Source of the DNA: Ceratothoa steindachneri
Taxonomy: Eukaryota > Arthropoda > Malacostraca > Isopoda > Cymothoidae
Reading direction: 5' to 3'
Length of the DNA: 64,000 nt
Assembly (NCBI GenBank): GCA_963969495.1
Contig: OZ018319.1
Location: forward strand, 207,421,233-207,485,232
A program made the position numbers and the translations under genes. The notes beneath the pieces are model-generated. The model saw only the letters and a program-made list of their open reading frames with translations, had not been told where the DNA came from and made no database searches. Positions 1 to 10,619 of this stretch are shown one piece after another. Each line of letters begins with the position of its first letter. Within the stretch, counting starts at the first letter, position 1.

Positions 1-1430
1 TAGTCAGCTCATAACGACCCTCAACATAGTCAGCTCATGAAGACCCTGAAAGATTTTACTATTTTTATGCAAATGAAATTAGTCAACTGCCCACAAAATT
101 AACAATCCTACAATCCAAAAAATATATATGTATGTTACAATACATATATTTATAGGTATCATAAAACATTGTGTATTAACAACACCATAATAATATATCG
201 CCCAGGTTGAAGGGCACTGCTAGACAAAAGCTACCGGAGACTCTTTAGTTTATCTTCTCTCCTCCCATCTAAAAATATTCTACTAGCAAACCACACCTTG
301 TTAGGTCGTACCAGTAGCCTTTTTCATTTGTTGGTTCTTCCTGGATTCCCAATCCCGAAGTGATCATTTGATGTCATTTCCGTAACTGAGACTTAAATGG
401 ATATGTTCTTTCTTAATCGGTCCTCGTGCCAGGCCTCCAGAATCTCCATTTTTCTCTTAATGGCCTCCCACTGCGGTTCGCTCTCCTGAAACCACGGAGA
501 TAACGTTTTGCTTCCTAATGTCCGGCCAATATGATCATTTTACGATGTCGAGGTGTATTATTAAATGGTGTTGTTATTCATGTGGTTCCACAGATATTGA
601 GAAAAAAGAGGGAAAAGATGGAAAAGGAGGAAAAGAGGGGAAATGAAAATAGGGCAATGAGGGTGAAATGAGTGAAGATAAACAGGAGGGAAAATAGAGA
701 GTGGTTGAAGGCCAGGGAAAAGAGAAACCGATAAATGAGAGTAAGGTTTTTGAAAAGATAAAAGTGGTCTTTTCAAGAGAGATTCTCTAAGCGATGTCAG
801 CTCAGAGAACCCTCGTTAGTTCACAGTTTAAATGAAACGGAGGAGATATGAGGGAAAATTTGAAGATCTTGTCCTGTTCTCCCGGGAATGAGAAATTGTT
901 TACTTACCTTGAGTAGCTTCGGAAAAGAGACTCTACCATCGAAAACGACTAGACAGTACTTTAAAGGAGAGAAAACGGAACCAGTCGGGAGTCTTGAAGA
1001 GAGAGATGTTTACGAGGCGAGATCAAGTACAATTGAGTCAGGGACAATCTCTAAAGCAGGAAAAGGGAGCCCAGGGTGTGAGGAAGGGAAGTTCCATTAC
1101 CCCGCGTCCTAGGGAGTCTTGAGGGCAATAAACTCATCACACGTGTGAGTGTGTGATAGCGCGGCGAAATCATGGTGGGGTGGGGGGGTTGATAGGACTG
1201 TTCTCTCTTCTCCCGCACACTTAGCTTCTCGGGGTGAAAATAATAAACGTATAGGACAGACATAAAAGGAAAAAGGGAAAGCTCATTCGTTCACTTGCCA
1301 TTCAGGAGGACGTCGCTGGCATCCTTTTATTCATCGTTCCATTTTTGTCCTTAACTCCTTATGATATATGACGTTTTCGTTTTTGCCTCTTACTATATGA
1401 TATTTACATCATTAAAATACTCATTAGGTT
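1..1430. other. No recognisable gene
   Basis: No open frame here carries a motif I recognise. The first 50 bases hold two imperfect copies of a unit starting tagtcagctcat. The rest is AT-rich, with purine-rich stretches around 600-760. ORFs up to 74 codons occur but have no family signature. Confidence 0.6.
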
Positions 1431-1439
1431 TGTTTTTTT

Positions 1440-1845
1440 AACATATTCCCCAACGGGCTTTCCACTACACGGTGAGGTAGGCTATTCCACGCTTGAGTTA
1501 TTTTAAAAGTGGAATAATTTGGGGCTATAGTAGAGTTGAAGCGGTTATTTAGAAATTTGAAACCGTTTTGGCGCGTGTTGGCCCTTTCATCCATCTTGAA
1601 AGTATTGTGTAATTAATATTTGTAAATCCTTTTAAGCTTTTGAATAATTGATCAACTGCCCACGTAATCGTCTACTTGCAAGGGATAATAGGTTCAATGA
1701 ACGGAGTCTTCGTACAGTTTGTTTCGAATCCCAGTGCACTCTTCCTAACTCTTTCCAAAACATCTTTGTGATGTTTAGGAAAACAGAATTGTATCCCAAC
1801 CTAAAGGTGTTGGTGCACGAGTACATTGTATGGACGAAAAAAAAT
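1440..1845 (-). mobile_element. CR1-like LINE, 3' end of ORF2 (fragment)
   Basis: This is the C-terminal tail of a non-LTR retrotransposon polyprotein read on the minus strand. The segment with residues RRLRGQLI near 1650 is the conserved post-RT motif also seen in the family C LINE near 49.6 kb. It is followed, after a stop and frame change at about 1635, by the closing motif with AWNSLPHRVV near 1470. That motif corresponds to the WNSLP box ending many CR1/jockey-type ORF2 proteins. A second frame change near 1740 splits the upstream part. RT, endonuclease and 5' parts are absent, as expected of a short 5'-truncated insertion. Direction and identity come from motif order only. Confidence 0.7.
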
Positions 1846-1904
1846 CTATCCTTCGACTTGAAAGTAATATGCCAACCAATTTATCTTACCATTCGGTTTG
1901 CTCT

Positions 1905-2095
1905 TTTAAGTGAGAGAAGGAGAGAGAAATAGAGAGGAAGCGAGAGAAAGAAACAGAGAAAGAAGGAGAGAGAAAGAAAGAGATAAAAAAAGAGAAAGAG
2001 AGATAAATAAAAAACAAAAGAGGAGAGGGAATAATAGAGAGAAAAGAGAGAGATAAAAAGAGAAAGAGAGTGATGAAGAGAGAGAAAGTGAAAAA
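1905..2095 (+). repeat. Polypurine (GA-rich) tract
   Basis: About 190 bases of almost pure A and G, built of imperfect GAGA, GAAAG and GGAGAGA motifs. It is low-complexity DNA with no coding signature. Confidence 0.85.
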
Positions 2096-2475
2096 AACTA
2101 CAGAATTAGGACCGAAAAGACCTTAGGGTACACTCAAGTCTAGTTCGAAAGATAACACTGGTCTGCGTCAAAAATGTACCTTAGGTTTTCTCTATTGTTT
2201 CTTAATAAGATTGACCTTCTGAATCCGTATATGCGTCTGGTTTTCTCTATGAGGTCCAGTTTTTTGCGATACAGGGGGTGATAATAATTTTATGGTTTAT
2301 TCATGTCCTATATTACATCAAAATTTCAGTAGTTTTTGCACTACTGTTTTCGCAGTAAATTTCGTGTACACTTTAAGTAATTATGTTAATAAGTTTATAT
2401 TTTTGTAGGTTAGAAATTGCTTAGCATTATAATAATAAGAATAATAATGATAGTGGTTGAGTTAAAAATAAACAA

Positions 2476-2771
2476 AAATGTAAGAATAGCTCCGACAGAC
2501 TTTGCTATGTTTGCGGCAAAGTGACTTTTTCCGAGCAGCAATTTACAATCTCTCCTGTAATCAAATCTTTGTATCATGCATAATTTGGGGTAAGACTAGG
2601 AGATCAAGATGAAGGTTTTGCACCACATATCTGCTGCAAGGGATGCTACAAAAGTTTAAGACGCTGGAGTCAGGGCGAACAGAAGTCTCTCTCTCCTTTG
2701 GTGTTCCCATGGTGTGGAGAGAGGGCAAGGACCAGACTACGGGCTGCTATTTTTGCATGACCATCTTAAAG
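2476..2771 (+). pseudogene. Exon 1 of a degenerate multicopy arthropod gene
   Basis: The conceptual protein opens with a zinc-site-like segment: CYVCG near 2510, then the block LGDQDEGFAPHICCKGC at about 2600-2650, an RRW motif, and after a frameshift near 2695 the block FGVPMVWREGK followed by CYFC near 2750. I recall this cysteine pattern as the N-terminus of an unnamed protein family present in many copies in arthropod genomes, with no function known to me. An in-frame TAA at 2581-2583 replaces an expected tyrosine before the FG of the LGDQD block. The exon ends at AAG followed by GTGAGC at 2772, a good splice donor in phase 0. The downstream exons lie beyond a retroelement at 2.86-6.0 kb. 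Confidence in the family match is high; function is unknown. Confidence 0.75.
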
Positions 2772-2777
2772 GTGAGC
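2772..2777 (+). promoter_or_regulatory. Splice donor of intron 1
   Basis: AAG followed by GTGAGC at the end of the first exon matches the U1 donor consensus. It sits exactly where the conserved coding block stops. Confidence 0.65.
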
Positions 2778-2855
2778 ATTGTATCAAGTATTTAAACTTT
2801 CTGCATTATACTGGCTCCTGAAAATGTCATTATTATGCATAGACTTATGTCGAAG

Positions 2856-3415
2856 TATGGCCAAGTGTACGGGAATAGGCGAAAAAAGGCTCTAAGGTAG
2901 GCCAAGCAAGGCGACAACTGTTATAGTTATAAGATTGCGATTTGAAAAGATAGCGGCAAAAATAAATTTTAATACACACTAAATAAAAGGACAACAAAAA
3001 TATGGATATATATGGGTACATGAATAAGACGGAATTAGGTTCCGAATACTAATTAGATAACCTGGGTTATTGAATGGTTATATTGGGAGATTTAGGGTAG
3101 TGAATCATTTAGTTCCTTTTAACCTCGAGAGTAAAGCGGGGCAAACTTAAGGGAGCTCTTGGTGACCTTGATTGCTCACGGGTGTAGCCGAAAACCTGTC
3201 ACCGGACGAACTTCAAAGGGGGAAGGTGACTTCTCCAAACTCGAATCGAGCGAGCTATCGGGCCTCTTGTCCTCAAGAGGTTACCGGTTGAACTTCGGAT
3301 GGAAGGGATGACTTCTCTAAACTCGGATTGAGCGAGCTAACGGGCCTATTGTCCTCAAGAGTTCACCAGAAGAACTTCGGAGGACGACTTCTCCAATCCC
3401 TGATCCGAAGGCGAC
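2856..3415 (-). repeat. LTR-like direct repeat, 3' copy (truncated)
   Basis: About 560 bases align with 5381-5975 in the same orientation. Shared blocks include the start gtatggccaagtgtacggga, the stretch around 3030-3065 (tagataacctgggtta) and the end near ttctccaatcc. The copy lies just downstream of the minus-strand protease frame, as expected for a 3' LTR of a minus-strand element. It begins only 84 bases inside the intron of the surrounding gene. No clean TG...CA termini or target duplication could be fixed. The pol genes that should separate protease and LTR are absent. Confidence 0.6.
3200..3410 (-). repeat. 82-bp tandem repeats inside the LTR-like copy
   Basis: Units starting near 3200, 3282 and 3364 share accgg-gaacttcg, acttctcc-aact, gagcgagcta and cctcttgtcctcaagag. 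The third is partial. Related units occur at about 5820-5975 in the other copy. Such arrays are common in the U3 part of LTRs, but that role is inferred. Confidence 0.65.
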
Positions 3416-3420
3416 TACGC

Positions 3421-3667
3421 CGGCCCCTCCGGTGAAGTACTGGCACTGTATATGGCACCGTACCACTGGAAATCTGGTGGCACGACCTAGAAAGTCATGC
3501 ACCAACGCAAACCTGTTATGCTGGGGACTTACGGGGGGTAGTAGTTTGTTTGAACCTACTATACAGGTCGAACCTGTATCTCTAACGAAGGTCGACACTC
3601 GGCAACCATTTACTGCGCCATTTTCAAACTCGAGCCCACCGAAGGAACTCTTGTTGAACAGGAAATT
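3421..3667 (-). pseudogene. Retroelement aspartic protease (pro)
   Basis: Read on the minus strand in a frame different from gag, this stretch holds the retropepsin active-site motif DTGST at about 3575-3590, preceded by a hydrophobic TFVR. The frame is open from the stop at 3668-3670 and overlaps the gag 3' end by about 44 bases (3624-3667). In translation direction it is offset +1 from gag, which suggests frameshifted expression as in Gag-Pro-Pol polyproteins. After the motif, roughly 50 residues remain before the reading frame runs into LTR-like sequence near 3420, so the protease C-terminus and all of reverse transcriptase, RNase H and integrase are missing. The first codon GTG at 3598 is not expected to be a real start. 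Confidence 0.65.
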
Positions 3668-4782
3668 TTACCTGTTGATCCGAGGAAGAGGGAGCAGGGG
3701 CCGCTTGCGATGCGGCTGGCAGATTAGGTGATTGGGCAGCAGAGATTTTATGGAGCTGCTGACTCGACGAGGTGCTCATTTGAGAATTTTGGGGGCAATT
3801 GTAACTTAAGTGCCCAGGGGTGCCACACGTAAAGCATACAATTGGTCTACGGGTGTAGTTGCTAGGCGTGGAGGGGAGTAACGGGGGCTTCACGTCCTTT
3901 TGTTCTCTCGGTGGGTGAGGCCTGTATTTGCTCGGCGCCTGCACTTTTACGAAGCCGTTGTTGCCTTTGGGTTGGCTTCGGTTAAACCTAAACTTGTGTT
4001 TGGAGGAGGGGTGATGGTTCTTCTTAACTTCCTTGTGGTAGAGGTCGTGACTGGAAGCGTGAAGGTCGGCTTCTTCCATACGCTCCTTGAAAGTGGACGC
4101 TCTTCTGTCCGCTATGAAGGCCCTTGGTTCGCGAGGGAGGGTCAATATCATTTGATCCCTTAGAATGAATTCAACTAGCGACTCATAATCATTTGATACT
4201 TGGACGGAATCCAGCCGGAATTGGAAATTACGCCAAAGGGTGAAACCAAATTGCCTGTAGGTTTGGCCTGGCTGTATTCGCGCGGAGGGGAATCTAACCC
4301 TATATAATCCTGGATTCATGTTAATATAAGAAAGAAGTTCTGCCTTTAGGGTTGAATAATCAAGGGTGGCCTCTGAAGGGAGCGAAAAGAATATGTCGCA
4401 AAGACGAAGATTCAAGAGTGGAAGTAGCCGGATGACACCATGTGATTCTAAGACCCAATTGTTGACTTCGAAGATCTTCTGGAAGTGCGTTAAATAAGAG
4501 GAAAAATCTTGTCCAGTTTTGCATGCGGGGAGTTTTAGTGAGGGCACTTGAGCCTGTTCATTTCGAACTCCTACGGAGTTTATCTCGACTTGGTCACAGC
4601 TTATCTCTCTCTCTCTCTCACGCTGCCTAATTCTTTCATTCTCTTCTGCTTCTCTCTGTGCTTTTCTTTCTTCCTCTTCTCTCTTTGCTTTTATTTCTTC
4701 CTCTTCTCTCTGTGCTTCGCTTTCTTCGACTTCTGCTTCTCTATGTGCTTTTCTTTCTTTGTTTTCTCTCTGTGCTTTTCTT
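3624..4782 (-). CDS. Gag-like capsid/nucleocapsid protein of an LTR retroelement
   Basis: A long minus-strand frame, 307 codons from the GTG at 4547, stays open upstream to a TAA at about 4783. The upstream part encodes a charged, heptad-like segment of repeated REEEE, KAQRE and REAEE that should form a coiled coil. The middle, roughly residues 1-165 counted from 4547, looks like a SCAN/Gypsy-type capsid domain, with LYRVRF and LVEFILRDQ-like stretches. Residues 238-251 form a CCHC zinc knuckle (CFTCGTPGHLSYNC), typical of nucleocapsids that bind genomic RNA. Pro follows in another frame. No in-frame ATG is visible, so the true start is lost or altered. LTR-like repeats flank the gag-pro block. 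The lineage is probably Ty3/gypsy-like, by gag architecture only. The frame is surprisingly open given the missing pol. Confidence 0.75.
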
Positions 4783-4800
4783 TATGCACGTTCGTTGCGT
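4590..4800 (+). repeat. Pyrimidine-rich imperfect repeat encoding the Gag coiled coil
   Basis: Units resembling ttctctctgtgcttttctttc recur about six times. On the minus strand this is the codon-level repeat of the Gag N-terminal Glu/Arg-rich helix. The plus-strand Phe/Leu-rich ORFs here are antisense shadows. Confidence 0.7.
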
Positions 4801-5267
4801 TCCTCTTCCTGGACGTAAGCGATTAAATCTTTCCGAGATAAGCTTAGGATCTGCCATTGCTTATAAAAGCGATCGAATGAAGACATCCCGGATATGCTAC
4901 TTCCGCCCTTTGCACACGGAAAAGCTAACAGAGCTATGGAAGCTTTACCCAAAACAAAAAGGATTAAAATTCATAGTAAAAATCGGGCAAACTCACAGAA
5001 AAAATAACTAAATAACTAACGGAGGAATCTAACTCACCACACAAAAAAGGGCGGTTACTATTAACACTTAGCTAGTATCCTCTTGTAAGGAACTAGAAAA
5101 ACTGTAAACACACCACACAAGAATGGGCTTAAAAATTGGTTGTTACCCGTTAATCAAAAAGAAAGTTGTCCTAATTTATTGGTGTTCAGATATTCTTGGT
5201 AGTGCAGCTAGTATCAATTGAACTTTTTGCTTCAAAATCAGGCGGGGAAGACCCAAAGCCGGACGCC

Positions 5268-5271
<4 letters not shown>

Positions 5272-5358
<87 letters not shown>
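5272..5358. repeat. (TA)n microsatellite
   Basis: About 87 bases of uninterrupted TA, immediately inside the right-hand LTR-like copy of the gag-pro element, where the primer-binding site would be expected. Confidence 0.95.
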
Positions 5359-5360
<2 letters not shown>

Positions 5361-5380
5361 TTATATATCTTTATATCGCG

Positions 5381-5975
5381 GTATGGCCAAGTGTACGGGA
5401 ATATGATCACACAGGCTCTAAGATAGGCCAAGCAAGACGACAAATGTTATTGTTCTAAGAATGTGATTTGAATAGATAGTGGCAGCTGCGTGACCAAGGA
5501 ATATACCGAACAACCACAAAAATAGATTTTAATACACACTAAATAAAAGGCACAACAATAAATAGGGATATATATGGTTACATGAATAAGACGGAATTAG
5601 GTTCCCAATACTAATTAGATAACCTGGGTTATAGAATGCTTATAATGGGATATTTAGGGTAGTGAGTGATTTATTTCCTTTAAACCTCGAGAGTAAAGCT
5701 GGGCAAACTTAGGGGAGGTTTTGTTGACCTTGATTACTCAAGGGGGGTAGCCACAAACCAGCAGCCGGTTGAGTTACTTTCTCGAACTTGTGTTTTGCGA
5801 GATGCGGGTCTCTTGTCCTTAAGAGGTCACCGGACGAACTTCGAAGGATTGGAGGGGGGGGGGGGGAAATGACTTCTCTACATTCGGGTTGAGCGAGCTA
5901 ATTGGCCTCTTGTCCTCAAGAGGTCACCAGAAGAACTTCGAAGGACGGCTTCTCCAATCCTTGATCCAAAGGCGG
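5381..5975 (-). repeat. LTR-like direct repeat, 5' copy
   Basis: Same-orientation copy of 2856-3415, placed upstream of minus-strand gag and so at the 5' LTR position. It carries some short insertions relative to the other copy, for example around 5485-5515, and a G-run at about 5855. Similarity stops near 5975. The GC-rich DNA continuing to about 6505 may be further LTR (U3) sequence lost from the other copy, which would fit a deletion removing pol together with part of the 3' LTR. Confidence 0.6.
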
Positions 5976-6600
5976 TTAAGAAAGGCTGACGTTGCCTCAC
6001 AAGACTCTTCTCTTTGACCCGAAGATACGGGTGTGATGTCCAGCTCTTCCGTGGCTTGCGACCTCTCACTCATACTTCTCGGGAAAGAACTTCGTTGAAT
6101 TGAACTCCTTTCGGGGAAGTGGACTCTAACCAAATCTGTCAACAATCCTCGAGAGGATGCGTATATTCCTGGAGTTTTCCAAAACAGGGAGAGAGAAAGA
6201 GAGGCCTTCTCGACCCCTCGTTATCGGTCCTGACAAACCGAGCGTCTCCTTGCGGGGAAGTGTCAATGGCAGATATCATCGGGCCAGACGGATAACCAGC
6301 GGCTGGAGCCATAAAAGCTGTTTGCGGCCAACCTACAAAGTAATCTCCCGACCTGAGGGAGGGGGGGATAGGATTGAGACGGCTGGGAGGTAGCCTTCAA
6401 TTTCAGTGTCATGCCCCGGTGTGAATTTTTGTGATGACCTGGCGGCAATTCCAAAAAGGGTGAAGTCGGAGGGGGGGAGGGAGTACGGCTCGCTTTCTCT
6501 CCCAAGTAATATCTTAGGAGGTGGGGAAATAATATTATTCTAGGGGATACCTCTACAACTTAGCATAAAATTAAAAACTATCATAGTTCACTTCAGAATG
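5976..6600. other. GC-rich segment next to the LTR-like copy, no gene
   Basis: This DNA is richer in G and C than its surroundings and has several G-runs (6360, 6470). It could be the rest of the 5' LTR or element leader. No coding motif was seen. Confidence 0.4.
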
Positions 6601-6682
6601 ACATATCTTTTACTAAACATGTGTGTACTATCTGCAACTCCAAATCAATTCCTTTATGTAATATGCAATTATATTTTCCACA

Positions 6683-7306
6683 CGTATAAATAAGAAAAAT
6701 AAACATAGTGTGGGATATCCGGATGTTCCTCCTGCCAACAAACTCCTGCCCCATGGTCCAGGAATTCCTATACCTTCTCCCCCTGAACATATATAGGTCC
6801 ATGGAGAGATTAATATGGAAGTTGATCAGGATTGTGACACATCTGAGTCTTATCAGGTTTCCACACATGATATGGTGGCAAGACGATTCACTCAAGTTCA
6901 GTTCAATGACCTGACCAGGGATCTGGGTGTTTCATAGGAGAATGCACAACTTCTTGGCTCTCGACTTCGTGAAATTAATCTTCTCGCTAAACAAACAACA
7001 TTTTGGGGGTATAGAAATAGAGAACAAGACTTTCAAAGCTATTTTTTATAGCATTTTTCCAGCTCTTTAGTATACCGCGCCAATATTCTAAGGTTTTGTG
7101 AGGCCCTCCAACCCACTAGAATGGAGACTTTTTATCGATTCCTCCAGTAGAAGTTTAAAAGCTGTGTTACTGAATTTTTGTAACAAGATAGCTTCCGTTC
7201 CTATAGCCATTCAATCCAACTTACTGAAAGTTATGAAAATATGAAAAAATTGCTGGATGCAATAAATTACTCTAGCTATAAGTGGAGGATATGTGGTGAC
7301 TTAAAG
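6683..7306 (+). pseudogene. Exon 2 of the degenerate multicopy gene
   Basis: The frame restarts with NKKNKHSVGYPDV and a proline-rich PHGPGIPIPSPPEH block at about 6750-6790. The FNDLTRDLGVS block then leads into an in-frame TAG near 6936. Around 7125 follow EWRLFIDSS and SLKAVLL, and at about 7270-7306 YKWRICGDLK. A second frame change lies near 7230. These blocks match, in order, the family of exon 1. The exon ends at AAG followed by GTAAGA at 7307, an excellent donor. No clean AG acceptor stands at its start: coding similarity begins around 6680 after ttttccacac, where an AG may have decayed to AC. The exon is therefore old and non-functional. Confidence 0.75.
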
Positions 7307-7722
7307 GTAAGATCATTTTACACTCGGCATTTTTAAGCTCTTTGATATTGACATTTTAATTTTTAATTGTTAATACTTGTTTACATCTTTTGATCAATTT
7401 ACATCTTACAAGAATGCAAATCTAGAAATCATGAGTCATTTCTGTGTTATATTCTTTGTTGAAGTGTGTCCCTATAGGTTAATGCATCCTTTTGGGTAAA
7501 TAGGGAACTTATTCTAATTAAGAGGGTATACAACATAACTCAATAAACTCAAATTAAGATGTACATATATCCAATTAGTTCAAATACAATGATTTAATGC
7601 ATCCGCATACAGAATTTTTCAGTACATATTCATATTCTTATTGTTTTAAGGAATATTACTTTGAATTTGTTTTTAGAAATATTACACTTTAAATTTACAT
7701 ACCCTGCTAAATTTATTTTCAG
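7307..7722 (+). other. Retained GT-AG intron 2 of the pseudogene
   Basis: The intron starts AAG/GTAAGA and ends TTTATTTTCAG/GTAG, with a ctgctaaat branch-like motif about 20 bases upstream of the acceptor. Removing these 416 bases joins GDLK to VVSLILG in frame. An intact intron shows that the copy moved or duplicated as DNA and is not a processed retrocopy. Confidence 0.75.
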
Positions 7723-8510
7723 GTAGTGTCTCTTATACTTGGGATGCAAACAGGCTACACGAAGAATCCCTGTTTCCTATGCTTATAGGACAGTCGTGCA
7801 GATAGTATGCACTATGAGAAGAAGGTTTGTCCTCCACGAGAAGCATTTAGAATTGGATCAAACCATGTTATATCTGAACCTTTAGTGCCTCCTCACAAAA
7901 TACTGCTTCCTCCAATGCCTATAATGATTGGCATAATGAAAAGTTATTGCAAAACCCTTAATAAAGAAGGCCAAACTTTTAAATTTATTTTTCAAAAATT
8001 TCCACAAATCAGTGACGCTAAGCTCCATGCGGGAATTTTTGATGGACCTATGATCAAAAATTTGATGAGAGATCAGCAGTTTAAGACATCAATGGCAGAC
8101 ATAAAAAATATGCCTGGAAAGCTTTCAAAGCTCTAGTTAACAATTTTCTAGCAATAAAAGAAGCCCAGAATATGTTGCCCTAGTCAATCAGCTCCTAACA
8201 AGTCTCAAACATTTGGGAGTTCGAATGTCTATAAAGATACACTTTTTACAGTCCCATCTGGATTATTTTCCCGAAAACTGCGAGGATTACAGTAAAGAAC
8301 AGGGGAAAAAGATTCCATCAGGACATCAATAAAATGGAACCCAAGTACCAGTGTAAATGGGACGTAAACATGCTTGCTGACTACTGTTGGTTTTAAAGCG
8401 TTATGCACCAGATGATAGGCACAAACGAAAATCGTCAAAGGCGTCTTTTCTTGGAAATTACAATTATTTTTTTATTATTTTGTATTCTTTATTTTTTTGT
8501 TTTAGTAAAA
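7723..8510 (+). pseudogene. Exon 3 of the degenerate multicopy gene
   Basis: The frame opens with VVSLILGMQTGYTK and CFLCL, then a TAG where tryptophan is expected in the next codon (about 7767). A long open stretch from 7780 to 8136 carries PLVPPHKILLPPMPIMIG, NKEGQ and AGIFDGP. After frame changes near 8115, 8170 and 8310 come LVNQLLTSLKHLG, HLDYFPENC, RFHQDI and YQCKWDVNMLADYCW, then after one more near 8395 RHKRKSSKASFL. The order and spacing fit the C-terminal half of the same unnamed arthropod family. At least two stops and four frameshifts make it a pseudogene. Function is unknown; high copy number in other genomes suggests, but does not prove, a transposon origin. Confidence 0.8.
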
Positions 8511-10188
8511 GGATTATAGTTTACATACGTTTATTCCTGTTTCTATGATATAACAATAATAATCCATTATTAGATAGAGAATGTGTTTTGAAATTTTTTT
8601 TTCTCCGGAAAAATGAGGTAAACTCAATAAAAATGGTATATGCTGTACTGAGAAAATCTGACCCGATTGAACAAAAATACATTCAATCTTGAGCACAGGA
8701 GGTTTGATTCATTAAGAAACCACAAAGAAACCCTGAGGAACATAAATTCTTTTCGAACGCAGGCCTGTGTAATTAGGTCTACACACCTCAACCTTGAGAG
8801 GAATGCTATTAATTTGTCTATATGGATCTGTTACGCACTTAACCACGCGTTGTTAATTATTATTTTATTATTATAAAACAATACAGAAAAGGTTTTAAAC
8901 TCTAAAACCACCTCAAAACTATAAAACACAAAAGGGGTAAAATTATAAGGGACAATAAAATGAGAAAACAAATCTATCAACGAGATAACATTTAATTAAT
9001 TGTCACCACCTCTGGCAATCGAGACATTCTATGCCATTGGGTGGGTCAAAGGATTAAATAAGAAATGAGTAGGAAACAGACATCAATGGCGAAAGGTTTA
9101 TCCGCAGCTACAAGGGAGAGGGTCGTAGGGCGTCTAAAACCCACATTGGTGATGTAGGGTTCAAACGAAGGGTAATAAGTGGAGACAGATTGTATGAGTG
9201 TACCTCGTTGTCAATTATTCCGGGTAGTTTTATGCATTATTATATTGTCGCGGTTCTTGGTTTCAGTCTCTGCTATGCTTGGACCCGACTTTGAGGCAAA
9301 GCAGAAATTGAAGTTAAAAAGAAGTTCAGGAATGTTTGAGAGAAAAGAGCAAATAGACCGATGGGATTCTTTTAAACCAAATAAAGTGTTCAAAATCAAA
9401 ATCCATCTACTCATAGGATGGATATTTTTAATAAATATAATGAAAACCAACGAACGCACCTGTGTGGGGAAAAATGAATGACGGTAGAGTGAAGAATTTA
9501 TGGAGTAGAAAATTTTCCTAAAATAACCATTCTCGGAGTGGAGGTGTTCAGTAGGTCGGATTCTCTATTTTTCTAAAATATTCTCGTGTTCTAAAACCAT
9601 TTACTCCGATCTCACAGGAAATATTGGGGGTGGGGAACCAAGTTTTTGCTGTAGTGGGAATAAAATATCGTTTGCAGAGAACAAAATAACCACAGCTTTT
9701 GGTGATGCCATTCGCGATAACACGCACGTTCAACGCTGGAATCATACTAATAAAGAAACAGAAAATTAACGAATAAATTGCATATGTGAAGGGTCGAAAT
9801 TTAGAAATAATACGTTGGATGCGACGCTTAATACTGAGGAGGAAAATACCATGCGAGAGAAGAAGATCAGCAAGTTAAGAGTTGGTAAGCGATCAATATT
9901 TTATAGCCAAAATTCCTCCAAAGATATTCCAACCGAGTCATGGGCTAATATTCCGACCAGAGAAGCTTCAAAACCTGTGTGAATTAAAGGTTTTAACATG
10001 TTTCATGTGTTGTAAGAGTAGATATAGGTAGGGGATAGAGTAAGGGGGTGTGGACAGATAGCGGAAAGTAGACCAGTAGTGAAAAGAGAAAGAAGTGTGG
10101 AAGGGGGCAAAGAGATGCTAGAGCCTGGTGATCAGGCCTATCGCTTTTAAGTATTTTTGGTTTTGTTGTTCCTTTGTTGTCTTTGAGT

Positions 10189-10193
<5 letters not shown>
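8511..10193. other. AT-rich intergenic DNA, no gene
   Basis: Open frames of up to 100 codons occur (9179-9481, for example) but show no motif or repeat relation I can name. Confidence 0.5.

Positions 10194-10264
<71 letters not shown>
10194..10264. repeat. (TA)n microsatellite
   Basis: About 71 bases of perfect TA. It creates artificial Ile-Tyr ORFs on both strands. Confidence 0.95.
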
Positions 10265-10268
<4 letters not shown>

Positions 10269-10619
10269 ATTTGCTGTTGTGGTAATAATTGCTTTATTAA
10301 TTACTTTATTGTTTTGCTTAGAGTCTTTGTTTTTTCGTATATTTTGTAGTCTGTGTAATTTGTGTTTTTGTTTTTTCGTGGATGTCTTCTTCGGTAAATT
10401 TAGGTCTTCATCGGTAGATTTGAGTCTTCATCGGTAAATTTGTAGTAATCGGTGAGGTTTCATAGTTAGGATAGCTTTTTCTTAGTCGGATTTTTTCTTG
10501 GTTTAGGGTAAAAACATTTCTATTACCATGTGTAGAACGGCACTTCTGCTCCACCAGCTAAAACCACGGTGGAGTTTGGAAATCCGGTGCAACTTATTCC
10601 TCTTTTGTTCTGGTCAATC

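Noticed and set aside
561..776. 71-codon proline/leucine-rich ORF
   Set aside because: It is antisense of a purine-rich low-complexity stretch with no conserved motif.
2856..3060. tRNA-like A and B boxes (tggccaagtgt, ggttccgaat) in the LTR-like copy
   Set aside because: The boxes are about 180 bases apart and both diverge from consensus; better explained as LTR sequence.
4548..5011. Phe/Leu-rich membrane-like ORFs on the plus strand
   Set aside because: They are antisense of the Glu/Arg-rich Gag coiled-coil repeat.
5186..5443. Ile-Tyr repeat ORFs here and at every other (TA)n tract
   Set aside because: They are translations of TA microsatellites open on both strands, with no flanking domain; not genes.
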